From NCBI RefSeq assembly GCF_040580765.1, contig NZ_CP158687.1:248001-312000 (forward strand): 64,000 nt of DNA, in the 5' to 3' direction. Source of the DNA: Lentibacter algarum (GTDB lineage Bacteria; Pseudomonadota; Alphaproteobacteria; Rhodobacterales; Rhodobacteraceae). Positions 50,585 through 58,729 of this stretch are shown here, one piece after another; the first letter of the stretch is position 1; the number at the start of each line of letters is the position of its first letter. The translations under genes were made by a program, and so were the position numbers. The notes beneath the pieces are model-generated. The model did not search any database, was not told the DNA's origin, and was given only the letters and a program-made list of their open reading frames with translations.

Positions 50585-51553
50585 CTAAACCTTGATGTTT
50601 GTCAGCATGCGCATGACAAAGAGGTTAAGCGTGAGGAAGGCGGCCACAAAAATACAGGCCGGAATAAAGTAGGGGTGGTCCATAACCTCGTCATAATAGT
50701 CAGGCTTTGACACGTTGATCACGATCAGAGCGACAATGGGGAAGGACGAGAGGAACTTGCCCGACCATTGCGCCTCGGCGGTGATCGCTTTTACACGACG
50801 GAAGAGGCGGAAGCGGGCGCGGATCACTTGCGCAAGACCAGCCAGAATTTCGGCCAAGTTACCGCCTGATTGCTGCTGGATCGTTATGGCAACCGCCAGG
50901 AAGCGCAAATCCTGAAGGCCAATGCGCTCGGCCATATCCTTGAGCGCTTCACCCACATCGCGGCCATAGGCGCTTTCATCGGCGATGATGCCAAACTCTG
51001 TGGCGAGCGGGTCTTTGATTTCTTTGGACACGATTTGCACGGCAGAAGAAAACGGGTGACCCACACGCAGGGAGCGCACCATGAGCTCGACGGCGTCAGG
51101 GAGTTGTTCTTCGATCATCGAGATGCGCTTTTTGGCTTTGGAATTGACCCAGAAGAAGATCCCGCCGATGCCCATAATGGGCGCAATTGCGGCGCGGATT
51201 GCTAGGGTTGTGTCGGTTGCCAGTGTCAGGCCGAGAAAGGCGACAACGGAAACACCACCCATGAGCATAATCAACTGAATGGGCGTGAAGGCCAGTGCGG
51301 CTTTCTGGGCTTTGGACGCCAAAAGCGAATAGAGCGGAATGCCCATCGACTTTTTGTGCTGGTTCATCTCCTTGCGGAGTTTGTCCATCACATCGGCGCG
51401 CTTGTTGCCCTTCTGGATCATCTCGAGGCGGCGGTTCACTCGGCTGTTGAGCGAGATCGAGCGGCCAAAGAGCGTCAGATAGATGCCTTCGACGAGCACG
51501 AGCACGCCGATAAAGATCAGACCGTAAATCAGGGGTTCTGCGCTGATGGCCAT
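50585..51553 (-). CDS. tadB: Tad pilus inner-membrane platform protein TadB
   Basis: A 322-residue F-domain protein with an N-terminal helix (PLIYGLIFIGVLVLVEGIYL), a central pair around 90-145, and a C-terminal helix (FIPACIFVAAFLTLNLFVM). F-domain motifs: MIEEQLPDAVELMVRSLRVG HPFSSAVQIVS, GRDVGEALKDMAERIGLQDL and LAVAITIQQQSGGNLAEILA GLAQVIRAR. It is the partner of TadC. It lies five bases after the tadA stop in the same operon. Confidence 0.95.
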   Translation of the reverse strand: MAISAEPLIYGLIFIGVLVLVEGIYLTLFGRSISLNSRVNRRLEMIQKGNKRADVMDKLRKEMNQHKKSMGIPLYSLLASKAQKAALAFTPIQLIMLMGGVSVVAFLGLTLATDTTLAIRAAIAPIMGIGGIFFWVNSKAKKRISMIEEQLPDAVELMVRSLRVGHPFSSAVQIVSKEIKDPLATEFGIIADESAYGRDVGEALKDMAERIGLQDLRFLAVAITIQQQSGGNLAEILAGLAQVIRARFRLFRRVKAITAEAQWSGKFLSSFPIVALIVINVSKPDYYDEVMDHPYFIPACIFVAAFLTLNLFVMRMLTNIKV

Positions 51554-51558
51554 GGGGC

Positions 51559-53028
51559 TTACTCCGCTGCGACTGGTTCAAAGAGGGTTGCGGGCAGATC
51601 ATAGCCCCAGAGGCGGAAGCGCTCGGAGAAGTGCGAGCGAACGCCTGTGGCTGTAAAGTGACCGATGATTTTGTTGTCGGGTGTGAGGCCGACACGCTGG
51701 AAGCGGAAGATTTCCTGCATCGAAATAACGTCGCCTTCCATGCCGGTGATCTCGGTGATCGAAGTCATGCGGCGGGAGCCGTCTTGCAAGCGTGAGGCCT
51801 GCACGATCAGGTTGACCGCCGAGGAAATCTGGCTGCGTACGGCCTTGAGCGGCATTTCGATCCCGGCCATGGCGACCATGTTTTCCAGACGCGAGATACC
51901 ATCGCGCGGGTTGTTAGCGTGGATCGTTGTCATGGAGCCGTCGTGGCCTGTGTTCATAGCTTGAAGCATGTCGATAACTTCTTCACCGCGCGTTTCGCCC
52001 ACGATGATGCGGTCGGGGCGCATCCGAAGGGCGTTTTTTAGGCAGTCGCGGGGGGAGACTTCGCCTTTGCCTTCCACGTTGGGTGGTCGGCTTTCCATAC
52101 GGCCCACGTGGGTCTGCTGAAGCTGAAGTTCGGCTGTGTCTTCGATTGTCAGGATGCGTTCGTCATCGGCGATGAAACTTGAAAGCGCATTGAGCGTGGT
52201 TGTTTTACCTGAGCCTGTCCCGCCTGAGACGATCACGTTGAGGCGGGTTGAGACGGCGGCCTGAAGATAGGCGGCCATCTCTTCAGAAAAGGCTCCGAAG
52301 TTCACCAGTTCGTCGATGCCAAGTTTGTCTTTTTTGAATTTACGAATGGAGACGAGCGAGCCGTCAACCGCGATGGGCGGAACCATCGCGTTAAACCGTG
52401 AGCCGTCTTGCAAGCGCGCATCAACGTAGGGATTGCTTTCATCGACGCGTCGGCCCACGGCGGAAACAATCTTGTCGATGATCCGCATCAGGTGCTTTTC
52501 GTCTTTGAAAGTCACATCCGAGAGCGTCAGCTTACCGTTGCGTTCCACGAAAATCTGCTTTGGGCCGTTTACGAGAATGTCGTTTACCGTGTCGTCTTGC
52601 AGAAGGGTTTCGAGCGGGCCGAGACCTTTGACTTCATCAAAGAGTTCTTTGTTGAGCGTGTTTCGGTCATCGCGGTTGAGCACGACGTTTTTGCCAGCGA
52701 GCACCTCATCGGTGATGGCGTTGATTTCGGCGCGCAGATCACTTTCTGTTGCGGTGTCGAGCGCGGCCAGATTGAGGCTGTCGAGAAGCTCGCGGTGAAG
52801 CTCAAGTTTGAGCTCGCCAATGCGCTCGCGGCGCTTGGCTTCTTTATCAATGGGTGCGGCCTGTGCAGGCGTGCCTGATGTGGGGCGGCGCAGGCTTGTT
52901 TTGACTTCTGGGGCAGGTGCGGCGGCTGCTGGAGCCGGCGCATTGGCCGTTGCTTTTTGGGGGAGGGCCGTAACGCTGGCACCTTTGGCGGCAGCAGCGG
53001 GGCTGTCTTTTTTGTAGCGTGAAAACAT
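51559..53028 (-). CDS. tadA: Tad pilus assembly/secretion ATPase TadA (CpaF family)
   Basis: A 489-residue hexameric ATPase that drives pilus extension, and in some Tad systems also retraction. A proline/alanine-rich N-terminus (about 85 residues) precedes the N-domain ([20 protein letters not shown]). Then come Walker [20 protein letters not shown], the Asp box [20 protein letters not shown], Walker B-like [20 protein letters not shown] and the His box [13 protein letters not shown]. The downstream block [20 protein letters not shown] is also typical. It lies 12 bp after tadZ. Confidence 0.96.
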   Translation of the reverse strand: MFSRYKKDSPAAAAKGASVTALPQKATANAPAPAAAAPAPEVKTSLRRPTSGTPAQAAPIDKEAKRRERIGELKLELHRELLDSLNLAALDTATESDLRAEINAITDEVLAGKNVVLNRDDRNTLNKELFDEVKGLGPLETLLQDDTVNDILVNGPKQIFVERNGKLTLSDVTFKDEKHLMRIIDKIVSAVGRRVDESNPYVDARLQDGSRFNAMVPPIAVDGSLVSIRKFKKDKLGIDELVNFGAFSEEMAAYLQAAVSTRLNVIVSGGTGSGKTTTLNALSSFIADDERILTIEDTAELQLQQTHVGRMESRPPNVEGKGEVSPRDCLKNALRMRPDRIIVGETRGEEVIDMLQAMNTGHDGSMTTIHANNPRDGISRLENMVAMAGIEMPLKAVRSQISSAVNLIVQASRLQDGSRRMTSITEITGMEGDVISMQEIFRFQRVGLTPDNKIIGHFTATGVRSHFSERFRLWGYDLPATLFEPVAAE

Positions 53029-53040
53029 TGTAGCGCCCCT

Positions 53041-54288
53041 TTATGCAGCTTTGGCTTCAGACTGGCCGAGCGCGTGAAGCTCGCTGGCCAGTTTGGCGAT
53101 TTCTTTGCGCAGCGGATTTTTTGCGGCAGAGCTGGCGAGGGGCAAACCGTGATCTGCACCCTGTGTGACGGGCTTGCCGCCATCCGAAAGGACCACTTCG
53201 ATCTTGATGTCGAGGCTGTCGGCCATGCGCTTTATACGCGATTTGCCGTTGAGGTCGGTGAACTTTGGTCCGCGGTTGAGTACATAACGCAGCTTGTCGG
53301 CGGGAAGATCCTCGGCTTGAAGCGCGCGCACGAGGCGGAGTGTGTTTTGAGCCGAGCGCATATCAAGCTCAAGCGTGGCGAAATAGACCGCCGCTTTGCG
53401 CAGGACCGCCTCGGACCATTGTACAAGGGTCTTGGGCATATCAACGATCACGTAATCAAAGTGTGTTGCGGCCATATCAAGCACGCGGGTCACATCGTCT
53501 GATGTGATCAGGTCAAGCGGGATCATATCGGACGGGGACGTGAACACGCTGAGGCGGTCTTCAAAGCCCACCAGTGCGTATTTGAACATTTCGTCGTCCA
53601 TGCTTTCGGTGTCTGTCCAGAGCTCAAAAACGGGCTCAAGGCGGGGCAAATCCAAATAGGTAGCAATTGAACCAAACTGCAGATCGAGATCGATCAGGCA
53701 GACTTTGGGCGGATTTTTCTTATCCACTGTGGCCAGTTCCCACGCGAGGTTGACGGCAAGAGTTGTGGCCCCTGTTCCGCCTGCAAGGCCGTGGGTTGCT
53801 ATGATGACGCCTTCTTTTTTGCCAGGCCCAGCTGCGACGGGGGCTGCTGCCACTGAGACAGGGGCAGCTGGTGCAGGTGCGGGCGTATTGAGGCGCTCGA
53901 TGGCGGCGTGAAGCTCGCCTTCGGGAAGGGGATAGGGAACAAATTCATCGGCACCGTCGCGCAAGAGCTGGTGCAGCGCAGTGGGCGTCACATCTTCGGC
54001 GATGAGGACGACATTGATGCCCTTGGATTTGGCGGATTTTATGATCTCGCTGAGGAATACAGTTTTGTCTTCGTCCTCGGCATCAAGCGCCATAGCGATA
54101 AATTCAAGCGCCTTTGCTTCGGGCTGTTCAAAGAAATGACGGGCTTCTGCGAATCCGATATCGCCCCAAGCCTCACCGAGGGCGCTCTCCATGTCTTCGA
54201 TAAGAAGATCGAAGTTTTGAACATCACGACTCACCGTGACGGCCTTGAGCGGGGGGAGCTCTTGGAGTGTTTTATCCGAATGCGTCAT
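53041..54288 (-). CDS. tadZ: Tad pilus localisation protein TadZ/CpaE (ParA-like ATPase with receiver-like domain)
   Basis: A 415-residue protein with an N-terminal receiver-like domain of about 130 residues (NFDLLIEDMESALGEAWGDI, GINVVLIAEDVTPTALHQLL). An alanine/proline linker precedes the ParA/MinD-type domain: GVIIATHGLAGGTGATTLAV NLAWELA (deviant Walker A), KVCLIDLDLQFGSIATYLDL and FDYVIVDMPKTLVQWSEAVL. TadZ places the pilus machine at the cell pole. Starts at 54288 and 54303 are both possible; GAGGAATGAGG supports the former. Upstream lies a 240-bp gap with a terminator for the preceding gene, so tadZABCD may have its own promoter. Confidence 0.92.
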   Translation of the reverse strand: MTHSDKTLQELPPLKAVTVSRDVQNFDLLIEDMESALGEAWGDIGFAEARHFFEQPEAKALEFIAMALDAEDEDKTVFLSEIIKSAKSKGINVVLIAEDVTPTALHQLLRDGADEFVPYPLPEGELHAAIERLNTPAPAPAAPVSVAAAPVAAGPGKKEGVIIATHGLAGGTGATTLAVNLAWELATVDKKNPPKVCLIDLDLQFGSIATYLDLPRLEPVFELWTDTESMDDEMFKYALVGFEDRLSVFTSPSDMIPLDLITSDDVTRVLDMAATHFDYVIVDMPKTLVQWSEAVLRKAAVYFATLELDMRSAQNTLRLVRALQAEDLPADKLRYVLNRGPKFTDLNGKSRIKRMADSLDIKIEVVLSDGGKPVTQGADHGLPLASSAAKNPLRKEIAKLASELHALGQSEAKAA

Positions 54289-54490
54289 TGCCTCATTCCT
54301 CATATATGAGCGTTCAGGCGGGCTTTTTGCACCGATTATCCTGCCGCTCGGCGCCTTGCTCTACGCAAGACACACAACTGCTTTTGAGGGAATATTGCTT
54401 TAGACTGGGGCAGAATTGGGGCCAAAACCCTGCATTTCTGCGATTTGTTTCCGAGATTGGGGGAATGTTTCGAGGCTTGTGCCTCTGGGC

Positions 54491-54520
54491 AAAAGGCAGA
54501 GCTGGGGGCTGCTCTGCCTT
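54491..54520 (-). terminator. Terminator between the OmpA-like gene and tadZ
   Basis: A perfect 10-bp stem, AAGGCAGAGC (54493-54502) with GCTCTGCCTT (54511-54520), loop of eight. On the minus strand it lies ten bases after the OmpA-like stop and ends in a short T-run (CTTTTG). It would split the Tad locus into at least two transcripts. Confidence 0.7.
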
Positions 54521-54529
54521 GAGATTTTA

Positions 54530-55201
54530 TTATTCGGTTGTGGCCAGATCGCTGCCAGTAATGCCTGTCAGCTCGGTCTTGGCTCCAGCACCTGTCACGT
54601 AGTCGCGATAGATAATTTGAGCGTATTTGCCATCCAGAACCGACTGATGCGCGCGCACAAAACCTGACACTTCGGTCACGGCGCGGCGATTGCGCCGTTC
54701 GCGGCCTTCGGTGGCAACGAGTGGCTGCGTTTCGCCAAGCGATGAGACAGCCTCGAGGCGGTCACGGCTGATGCCCTGTGTCGACAGGAAGGCAACGACC
54801 GCTTTGGCGCGGCGTAGACCAAGGGTTTTATTGTAGCCGTTTGACCCAGGTGCGTCGGCGTGGCCGAAGACACGGAACGTGATTTCGGGGAACTGACGGA
54901 TCCAGTTGGCTTGCTCGCGCAGCGCGTCTTGTGCGCCAGCGTCAAGCTGCGAGGAATTGAAGGCGAAGTGAACTGTTGTGATCACTTCGGCTGCAAATCT
55001 GTTTGCTAAATCAATGGCATAGGACTTTTCGCCTGACATGATCTGAGTATTGTTCATGGTTGCGTTGCCGAAGTCCTGACCGCCCAGAAGCACACCAGCT
55101 TCGCTTTCAAAGCGCATCATGGCTGGGTTGTTTGAGCAGGCGGTCAGCGCGGTGCAGGCCGCCAGAGCGACCAATGCGTTTCGCGTTATTCGTTTTTTCA
55201 T
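54530..55201 (-). CDS. OmpA-family outer-membrane lipoprotein of the Tad locus
   Basis: A 223-residue lipoprotein (MKKRITRNALVALAACTALTAC) whose C-terminal half is an OmpA peptidoglycan-binding domain: TVHFAFNSSQLDAGAQDALR, FRVFGHADAPGSNGYNKTLG and RRAKAVVAFLSTQGI. The final extension is AHQSVLDGKYAQIIYRDYVT. OmpA-like lipoproteins occur at this position in alphaproteobacterial Tad loci, where they may anchor the secretin to the cell wall. ATG 55201 is preferred (GGTGGGG upstream) over 55213. It starts 17 bp after the secretin stop. Confidence 0.9.
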   Translation of the reverse strand: MKKRITRNALVALAACTALTACSNNPAMMRFESEAGVLLGGQDFGNATMNNTQIMSGEKSYAIDLANRFAAEVITTVHFAFNSSQLDAGAQDALREQANWIRQFPEITFRVFGHADAPGSNGYNKTLGLRRAKAVVAFLSTQGISRDRLEAVSSLGETQPLVATEGRERRNRRAVTEVSGFVRAHQSVLDGKYAQIIYRDYVTGAGAKTELTGITGSDLATTE

Positions 55202-55218
55202 AAACCCCACCATGTCCC

Positions 55219-56640
55219 TTACTCCATCACATAACCATAAGAGCCGTTGAAGTCTTGTTTTGCAACCTCGCCGACAACACCGCCTTGTTCACCCGTAGTG
55301 GCAACGCGGCCGTGCAAGAACAAGTCTTTCTCGGACGGTGGGCGCACACGGTCTGTTGGAAGCGCGAGGGCTTCGCCGCGGGTGGGTGTGACAAGGTGGG
55401 CTGTGATGATAATCACAAGTTCAGACTGTTGGCGGTTGTAATCGGCGCTACGGAAGAGCGCACCGAGGATCGGCAAGTCACCGAGCCAAGGCACTTGGCC
55501 TGCACTGTCGCGGAAGTCATCTTGCAGAAGACCTGCGATTGCGAAGCTTTCACCATCGCGCAGCTCGACTGTTGTTTTGGTTTCGCGGCGCTTGAAGGCA
55601 TCTACAGTGAAGTTGTTGAACGTTGCGCCATTGTTCGGGTCAATCGATGATACTGCCGCTTCCAGCTCGAGGTTGATGAGATCGCCATCCACCACGCGGG
55701 GGATAAAGTTCAGCTCGACACCGAAGGGCTTGTATTCGACGGTGACAGAGCCGCTGTCTTGGGCCACAGGAATTGGGTATTCGCCACCCGCGAGGAACTT
55801 GGCCTCTTGGCCTGAAAGTGCCGTTAGGTTTGGCTCGGCCAATGTGCGCACGACGCCTTTTGTCTCGAGAGCTTCGAGTAGGACACCGACTTGGACGGAG
55901 CCTGCATTGAAACCAAATAGCATAGCGCCGTTGTTTTCATTGATGCTGGGCACTGCGCCACCAAGGGCTGTCGTGATACCGCCTGAGTTGTTTGTTGTGT
56001 TGGTACCGCCGTTGAGGCCAAGATTGCCGCCTGCGGCGCTGCCATTGAGTGCCAAAGATGCGCTAAGCGATTTGGACACTGTGCGCTGCATTTCGGCAAA
56101 ACGTACTTTCAGCATCACTTGCTGGATGCCGCCGACAACCATCAGGTTTGAGACCCGCTCGGGCGCGTAGCGCTCCGCTAGGTCAAGAGCGCGTTGGAGA
56201 CGCGCCGCGGAAGAAACAGTACCGGAGAGGACAATGCCATCATTGGCGGTGCGCACTTCGATTGTCTCGCCGGGAAGAATTTGGCGCAGACGCTCTTTGA
56301 ATTCGGAGATGTCAGAGGCGACGCGCACATCAACGTTGGTGATGAGGCGGCCATTGGCATCAAGAAGGGTAAGTGTGGTCAGGCCAGGAGCCTTGCCGAG
56401 CACGTATATAGTGCGATCTGACAGTGACGAGATGTCTGCAATGGCTGGGTTTGCGATGCTCAGCTCTGCGAAGGGCTGATCACTTTCGACCACGACGGCG
56501 CGGTTCATCGGGACTTCAAGCGTACTTGATGTGCCACGTTTTACCACGCGCAGGGACTCTGCCACGCTAATATTTGGAACTGTCGCAAATGCTAACGCAA
56601 AGCTTGCGACGGTTGCTTTTAGAATTCTGCTCAATTTCAT
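55219..56640 (-). CDS. rcpA: Tad pilus outer-membrane secretin RcpA/CpaC
   Basis: A 473-residue secretin that forms the outer-membrane pore of the pilus. A Sec signal peptide (about residues 1-27) precedes the N0-like domain (GTSSTLEVPMNRAVVVESDQ), a BON-like domain (GETIEVRTANDGIVLSGTVS), and the secretin core. The core carries GVLLEALETKGVVRTLAEPN LTALSGQEAKFLAGGEYPIP and the C-terminal RRETKTTVELRDGESFAIAG LLQDDFRDSAGQVPWLGDLP ILGALFRS. The AGAGGCAGG element precedes the ATG. It is separated from cpaB by 217 bp that include a large hairpin. Confidence 0.95.
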   Translation of the reverse strand: MKLSRILKATVASFALAFATVPNISVAESLRVVKRGTSSTLEVPMNRAVVVESDQPFAELSIANPAIADISSLSDRTIYVLGKAPGLTTLTLLDANGRLITNVDVRVASDISEFKERLRQILPGETIEVRTANDGIVLSGTVSSAARLQRALDLAERYAPERVSNLMVVGGIQQVMLKVRFAEMQRTVSKSLSASLALNGSAAGGNLGLNGGTNTTNNSGGITTALGGAVPSINENNGAMLFGFNAGSVQVGVLLEALETKGVVRTLAEPNLTALSGQEAKFLAGGEYPIPVAQDSGSVTVEYKPFGVELNFIPRVVDGDLINLELEAAVSSIDPNNGATFNNFTVDAFKRRETKTTVELRDGESFAIAGLLQDDFRDSAGQVPWLGDLPILGALFRSADYNRQQSELVIIITAHLVTPTRGEALALPTDRVRPPSEKDLFLHGRVATTGEQGGVVGEVAKQDFNGSYGYVME

Positions 56641-56799
56641 TGTGACCTGCCTCTCTGATCACATTATTTTATGGGCTTTTTGCCCTTTATTATCGCGACC
56701 ATGCTTTAGTTTGGTTTTTTTTGCAAGAATCAAAGGTTTCAAGGAGTTTGTTTATGTTGATCTAGTGCAACAGACCCTCAGTACACCCATGATACTAAG

Positions 56800-56827
56800 A
56801 TGGGGCCCTGCCAGCGCTGGACCCCAT
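56800..56827. other. Hairpin between cpaB and rcpA
   Basis: ATGGGG (56800-56805) pairs with CCCCAT (56822-56827), and the intervening sequence contains the palindrome CCAGCGCTGG (56811-56820). No T-run follows on either strand. It lies in the 217-bp spacer between cpaB and the secretin gene, where an internal promoter or processing site may lie. Nothing else recognisable is in the spacer. Confidence 0.5.
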
Positions 56828-56857
56828 GATGATGTGTTTTTGAGTATATCTACCACA

Positions 56858-57706
56858 TTAGTTTGTGCATGGGATCTCGATTTCAACGACTTCCGCGCCG
56901 CGGCGTGTACGGATGGTACAGACCTCTTTTTCTTGAATGGCTTGCGGTGTTTCCGCTTCCACCAGTCCGAGAAGGGCGTTTTGGTCTACTTCGATCACCT
57001 CATCTGTGCGGGCATCGCCAGAGCCGACAAGCGCCAGCGAGAGCTGACCTGTTGACTGTGCTTGCGCAAGTGATGCGACTTGTTGGGCGGACGCTGCGAC
57101 TGTCACTGTACGGGCAATGCCTGACTTTTCGACTTCCTCATTTGCAGATTGGTCGATCGCAATCAGTGGGAGGCTGGACTGGATCAGCTTTGTGACTTCG
57201 GCGTTGCGCTGGTTGCTTTGGACACGGCCTGTCCAATAAACATCTACTGAGTGGCCAGGACGTAGGAAACCTGAGACGCCTGAGGATACGTTGACTTCGA
57301 TTGTGAAGGCGCGTTCACCTGGCTTGAGCAGGGATGTGAGGCCTGCTGGTTCGCCTGCTGTTGTGAGTTTGACAGCGAGAATGGCTTCACCTGGCTCGAT
57401 CGAGCGGAGCACAGAGCGGGGCTTGTCAAAGCCTTGTGGGAATAGCTCAGCCGGAACTGTGAAAGCGCCTCCTGGTACGGAGTTGCGCGGCCATTGAACA
57501 AGGCGCACATCTTCGGCGGCGAGGGTGTCACCATATTTGACTGACTTTTTGGAAACGAAAATTTCGACCAGATCGACTGCGCCATTCTTTGCTTCTGCCT
57601 CTGCAAGAGCGCTGCGCGTGTTATCAATGTAGTCTTTCGCCATGTACACAGCAAAGCCCGCAAGAGCGATGCCTGCAATGAGTACCAATCCGAAAACGGC
57701 TCGCAT
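56858..57706 (-). CDS. cpaB: Flp pilus assembly protein CpaB/RcpC
   Basis: A 282-residue periplasmic protein anchored by an N-terminal helix (VFGLVLIAGIALAGFAVYMA). It has a SAF domain (VEIFVSKKSVKYGDTLAAED VRLVQWP, PRSVLRSIEPGEAILAVKL) followed by the RcpC/CpaB segment ALTVEVN-type (RAFTIEVNVSSGVSGFLRPG HSVDVYW). It probably links the inner-membrane platform with the secretin. ATG 57706 with TTGAGGA upstream begins the anchor; the frame to 57859 runs through the pilin terminator and is rejected. Confidence 0.94.
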   Translation of the reverse strand: MRAVFGLVLIAGIALAGFAVYMAKDYIDNTRSALAEAEAKNGAVDLVEIFVSKKSVKYGDTLAAEDVRLVQWPRNSVPGGAFTVPAELFPQGFDKPRSVLRSIEPGEAILAVKLTTAGEPAGLTSLLKPGERAFTIEVNVSSGVSGFLRPGHSVDVYWTGRVQSNQRNAEVTKLIQSSLPLIAIDQSANEEVEKSGIARTVTVAASAQQVASLAQAQSTGQLSLALVGSGDARTDEVIEVDQNALLGLVEAETPQAIQEKEVCTIRTRRGAEVVEIEIPCTN

Positions 57707-57850
57707 GATGTATTCCTCAAATTTGTTATGGCGTGGGCTAAAGACCCCGCCTTGGCATTGCTCTAGCTTGTGAATGTGGCGAGAAGGTGGTGGGGCTGCG
57801 GTGATATCGTGAAAACGAAGCTGGGCTTTTGAGTGCTGTGCGTCGTTTTG

Positions 57851-57882
57851 ATAAAACAAAACCGCCGGAGGCTCCGACGGTT
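57851..57882 (-). terminator. Terminator between the Flp pilin genes and cpaB
   Basis: On the minus strand ACCGTCGGAG pairs with CTCCGGCGGT (arms 57872-57881 and 57861-57870, one mismatch), followed by TTTGTTTT. Partial termination here would make much more pilin mRNA than assembly-protein mRNA, a common arrangement in Tad loci. Confidence 0.8.
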
Positions 57883-57916
57883 GGTTTGATTTGGCGGTGG
57901 GCGAAAGGCTCTGGCT

Positions 57917-58102
57917 TTAAAACTCGCCTGGCTCTTGAGATCCCATGTAGTTTGATGTGCCCTCTGCCAAGTCTGATGTGCCTTGGCGCATCATTCCATA
58001 ACCTGCGGCCAATAGGCCAACAACGGCGGCTGTGAGAACAACCCAGTCCACTGTGACGGCTCCGTCTTCACGTGTGAAGAAGCGTTTGAACTTTGACAAC
58101 AT
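57917..58102 (-). CDS. flp: Flp family type IVb pilin (second in order)
   Basis: A 61-residue prepilin with a short positively charged leader (MLSKFKRFFTREDG), predicted to be cut after G14. The hydrophobic assembly helix AVTVDWVVLTAAVVGLLAAG follows, and the tail ends in NYMGSQEPGEF. At +5/+6 of the mature protein are D-W instead of the usual Glu-Tyr of Flp pilins. AAGGTCC lies before the ATG. It is closely related to the adjoining pilin over the leader end and helix. Confidence 0.9.
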   Translation of the reverse strand: MLSKFKRFFTREDGAVTVDWVVLTAAVVGLLAAGYGMMRQGTSDLAEGTSNYMGSQEPGEF

Positions 58103-58143
58103 GCGCCGGACCTTTCGGGGAGAATGGAGTTTGGAAGAAGGAA

Positions 58144-58171
58144 GTCGCGCCACCCTGATAGGCGGCGCGAC
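58144..58171 (-). other. Hairpin between the two pilin genes
   Basis: GTCGCGCC (58144-58151) pairs with GGCGCGAC (58164-58171), extended by CC/GG inside. There is no T-run on the minus strand, so it is more likely a 3'-protective or processing structure for the first pilin mRNA. Confidence 0.6.
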
Positions 58172-58184
58172 AGCTCAAGTCAGC

Positions 58185-58373
58185 TTAGTTGAAGCTGCCT
58201 GGGTTTTGTGAACCCATGTATGTGTTTGTGCGTGATGTCAGGTCTGACGCACCAGTCTGGATTGAAGAGTAAGCTGCAACTGCGAGGCCAACTACGGCTG
58301 CTGTCAGAACAACCCAGTCAACTGTTACGGCGCCGTCTTCGTCTTTGCGGAAGTTTTTGATAAATTTCATCAT
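58185..58373 (-). CDS. flp: Flp family type IVb pilin (first in order)
   Basis: A 62-residue prepilin: leader MMKFIKNFRKDEDG, cleavage predicted after G14, helix AVTVDWVVLTAAVVGLAVAA, and a soluble end TNTYMGSQNPGSFN. It shares the stretch DGAVTVDWVVLTAAVVGL with the second pilin but differs in the exposed C-terminal half. A strong TTGGAGGG ribosome site precedes ATG 58373. It is the promoter-proximal gene of the Tad locus, so it is probably the major pilin. Confidence 0.92.
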   Translation of the reverse strand: MMKFIKNFRKDEDGAVTVDWVVLTAAVVGLAVAAYSSIQTGASDLTSRTNTYMGSQNPGSFN

Positions 58374-58729
58374 GGTATGTCCCTCCAAAGGATCATTTAG
58401 GTTTACATTACCTTGTCGGTTGTTTGATGCGCCGCTCTCTCTCTTTGGCTCATCACCGTCTCGGTATGGGCAGATATAGCCAGTTGAAAGCGGCAGGAAT
58501 TGGGCACGATTTGAGCAATTTTAGTGCTTTTAAAAGAATCTAAGCCCTATTTGATTAAGTGTATGATTTTAATCATTTAAATGATTTAACTTTTCTCTAA
58601 AATCAGCAGCATTTCCTTCGGGAAGGGCAATTTTAGCGCAAATTTTATGTGAAAATACCTGCGAGGCTGGCCGAAATCGAAAGATTCTGCGATAGTTTGC
58701 GAAAGTAACAGGCAGAGCAGAACGCAAAA
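58374..58729. other. 356-bp region between divergent pilin and transglycosylase genes
   Basis: No gene is visible. This must contain the main Tad promoter (minus strand) and the transglycosylase promoter (plus strand). The stretch 58555-58600 is markedly AT-rich and holds overlapping palindromes. No sigma-54 pattern and no TTAA-N7-TTAA CtrA site could be found by eye. Confidence 0.6.
58563..58586. promoter_or_regulatory. Overlapping AT-rich palindromes upstream of the pilin genes
   Basis: AATCATTTAAATGATT (58571-58586) is a perfect 16-bp palindrome. It overlaps ATGATT-TT-AATCAT (58563-58576), a second dyad with the same half-site. This looks like a binding site for a dimeric regulator acting on the Tad pilins, the transglycosylase gene, or both. 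Confidence 0.5.

Noticed and set aside
57917..58373. Insertion-derived duplication of the pilin gene
   Set aside because: The two pilin genes differ in their C-terminal halves and spacer, and no terminal repeats or transposase remnants are present. Two-pilin Tad loci are common.
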